From Fistulifera solaris (taxonomy: Eukaryota; Bacillariophyta; Bacillariophyceae; Naviculales; Stauroneidaceae): a DNA stretch of 64,000 nucleotides. Where the stretch lies: positions 124,001 through 188,000 of the forward strand of contig AP026169.1 of NCBI GenBank assembly GCA_030295235.1, written 5' to 3'. Position numbers and translations under genes: made by a program. The notes under the pieces were generated by a model, which was not told where the DNA came from, did no database searches, and saw only the letters and a list, made by a program, of their open reading frames with translations. Shown piece after piece: positions 63,770-64,000 of this stretch; position 1 is the first letter of the stretch; each line of letters begins with the position of its first letter.

Positions 63770-64000
63770 ATGAGTGTCGCGTCCTACGCTCTAGCCAACC
63801 CTACAAAGGCCCTTTACGGTGCCCTCGCAACTTGGTGGTTTAGTGGTATCTTAGCCATTATTATTCCTCTTGTAAAGTGGAGACAATCTCGCGAGGCTTA
63901 TTATAACATGTTCGGTCGCTACATCGAGTACCAGAACGCACAACGTCAAGCGGAGCGTAACCAAAACCAAAACAATCAGATGTACAACTATAATGGGTAT
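63770..64000 (+). CDS. Unknown single-pass membrane protein, 3' partial
   Basis: ATG 63770 opens a frame that runs off the right edge: MSVASYALANPTKALYGA, then a hydrophobic helix (WWFSGILAIIIPLVKW), a charged RQSREAYYNMFGRYIEYQNA segment and a Gln/Asn-rich stretch. I do not recognise the family. The N-terminal helix may be a membrane anchor. No signal-peptide cleavage site is obvious. Confidence 0.6.
   Translation, partial: MSVASYALANPTKALYGALATWWFSGILAIIIPLVKWRQSREAYYNMFGRYIEYQNAQRQAERNQNQNNQMYNYNGY

Noticed and set aside
1-64000. Retrovirus-like, LTR or other virus-derived elements
   Set aside because: No reverse transcriptase, integrase, capsid or long terminal direct repeats were recognised. 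The only mobile element seen is the Harbinger DNA transposon.
1-64000. Programmed frameshifting as the cause of the many frame breaks
   Set aside because: Breaks occur in both directions, in different bases, at different run lengths and in unrelated housekeeping genes, with no shared slippery heptamer. Sequence error is simpler.

Overview
The window is nuclear DNA of a photosynthetic stramenopile, most likely a diatom. Supporting signs are N-terminal signal peptides with a GF/AF residue pair at the cleavage region (typical of complex-plastid targeting), a plastid terminal oxidase, a mitochondrial Rieske protein, short GT-AG introns (about 55-96 nt, one of 212 nt) and several protein families I associate with diatoms. 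About thirty protein genes are packed on both strands, often head to head with 300-800 bp between start codons. I saw no rRNA, tRNA or CRISPR array.

Layout. 1-17.4 kb: an unrecognised protein cut by the left edge, a predicted plastid protein, a VIT1/CCC1-type iron transporter, a conserved unknown protein, a large ankyrin-repeat protein ending in a pseudokinase, and a tandem pair of paralogous unknown genes. 18.2-22.0 kb: one complete PIF/Harbinger DNA transposon with 53-54 bp terminal inverted repeats, TAA target duplications, a Myb-like ORF and a convergent DDE transposase. 22-34 kb: condensin CAP-H, a PICOT-type glutaredoxin, an HSPA13-like Hsp70, the Rieske protein and several unknowns. 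34-46.5 kb: a DUF1769-PH-DUF547 protein, L-galactonolactone dehydrogenase, an EGF-type receptor-like protein, a TALE-like homeodomain protein, a trimethylguanosine synthase and a PH plus J-domain protein. 47-64 kb: a helical-repeat protein, PTOX, ribosomal protein uL14, calreticulin, a FAM185A-like protein, a plastid INSIG-like/zinc-finger protein, NF-YC, threonine aldolase, a HIG1 protein, an SCP-type CTD phosphatase and a partial membrane protein.

The genes look like ordinary nuclear housekeeping and lineage genes, not an operon or a single pathway. Shared themes are redox and energy (GLDH, PTOX, Rieske, HIG1, PICOT), ER folding (calreticulin, HSPA13-like) and gene expression (NF-YC, homeodomain, TGS1, CTD phosphatase, uL14).

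A strong technical signal runs through the window. Many conserved genes are broken by a single-base length change inside a homopolymer, including essential single-copy types such as Rieske, uL14, calreticulin and NF-YC. Restoring one base at each site gives the family's expected reading frame. The best explanation is uncorrected homopolymer error in the assembly, not pseudogenes. I therefore treat these as live genes and give the break positions.
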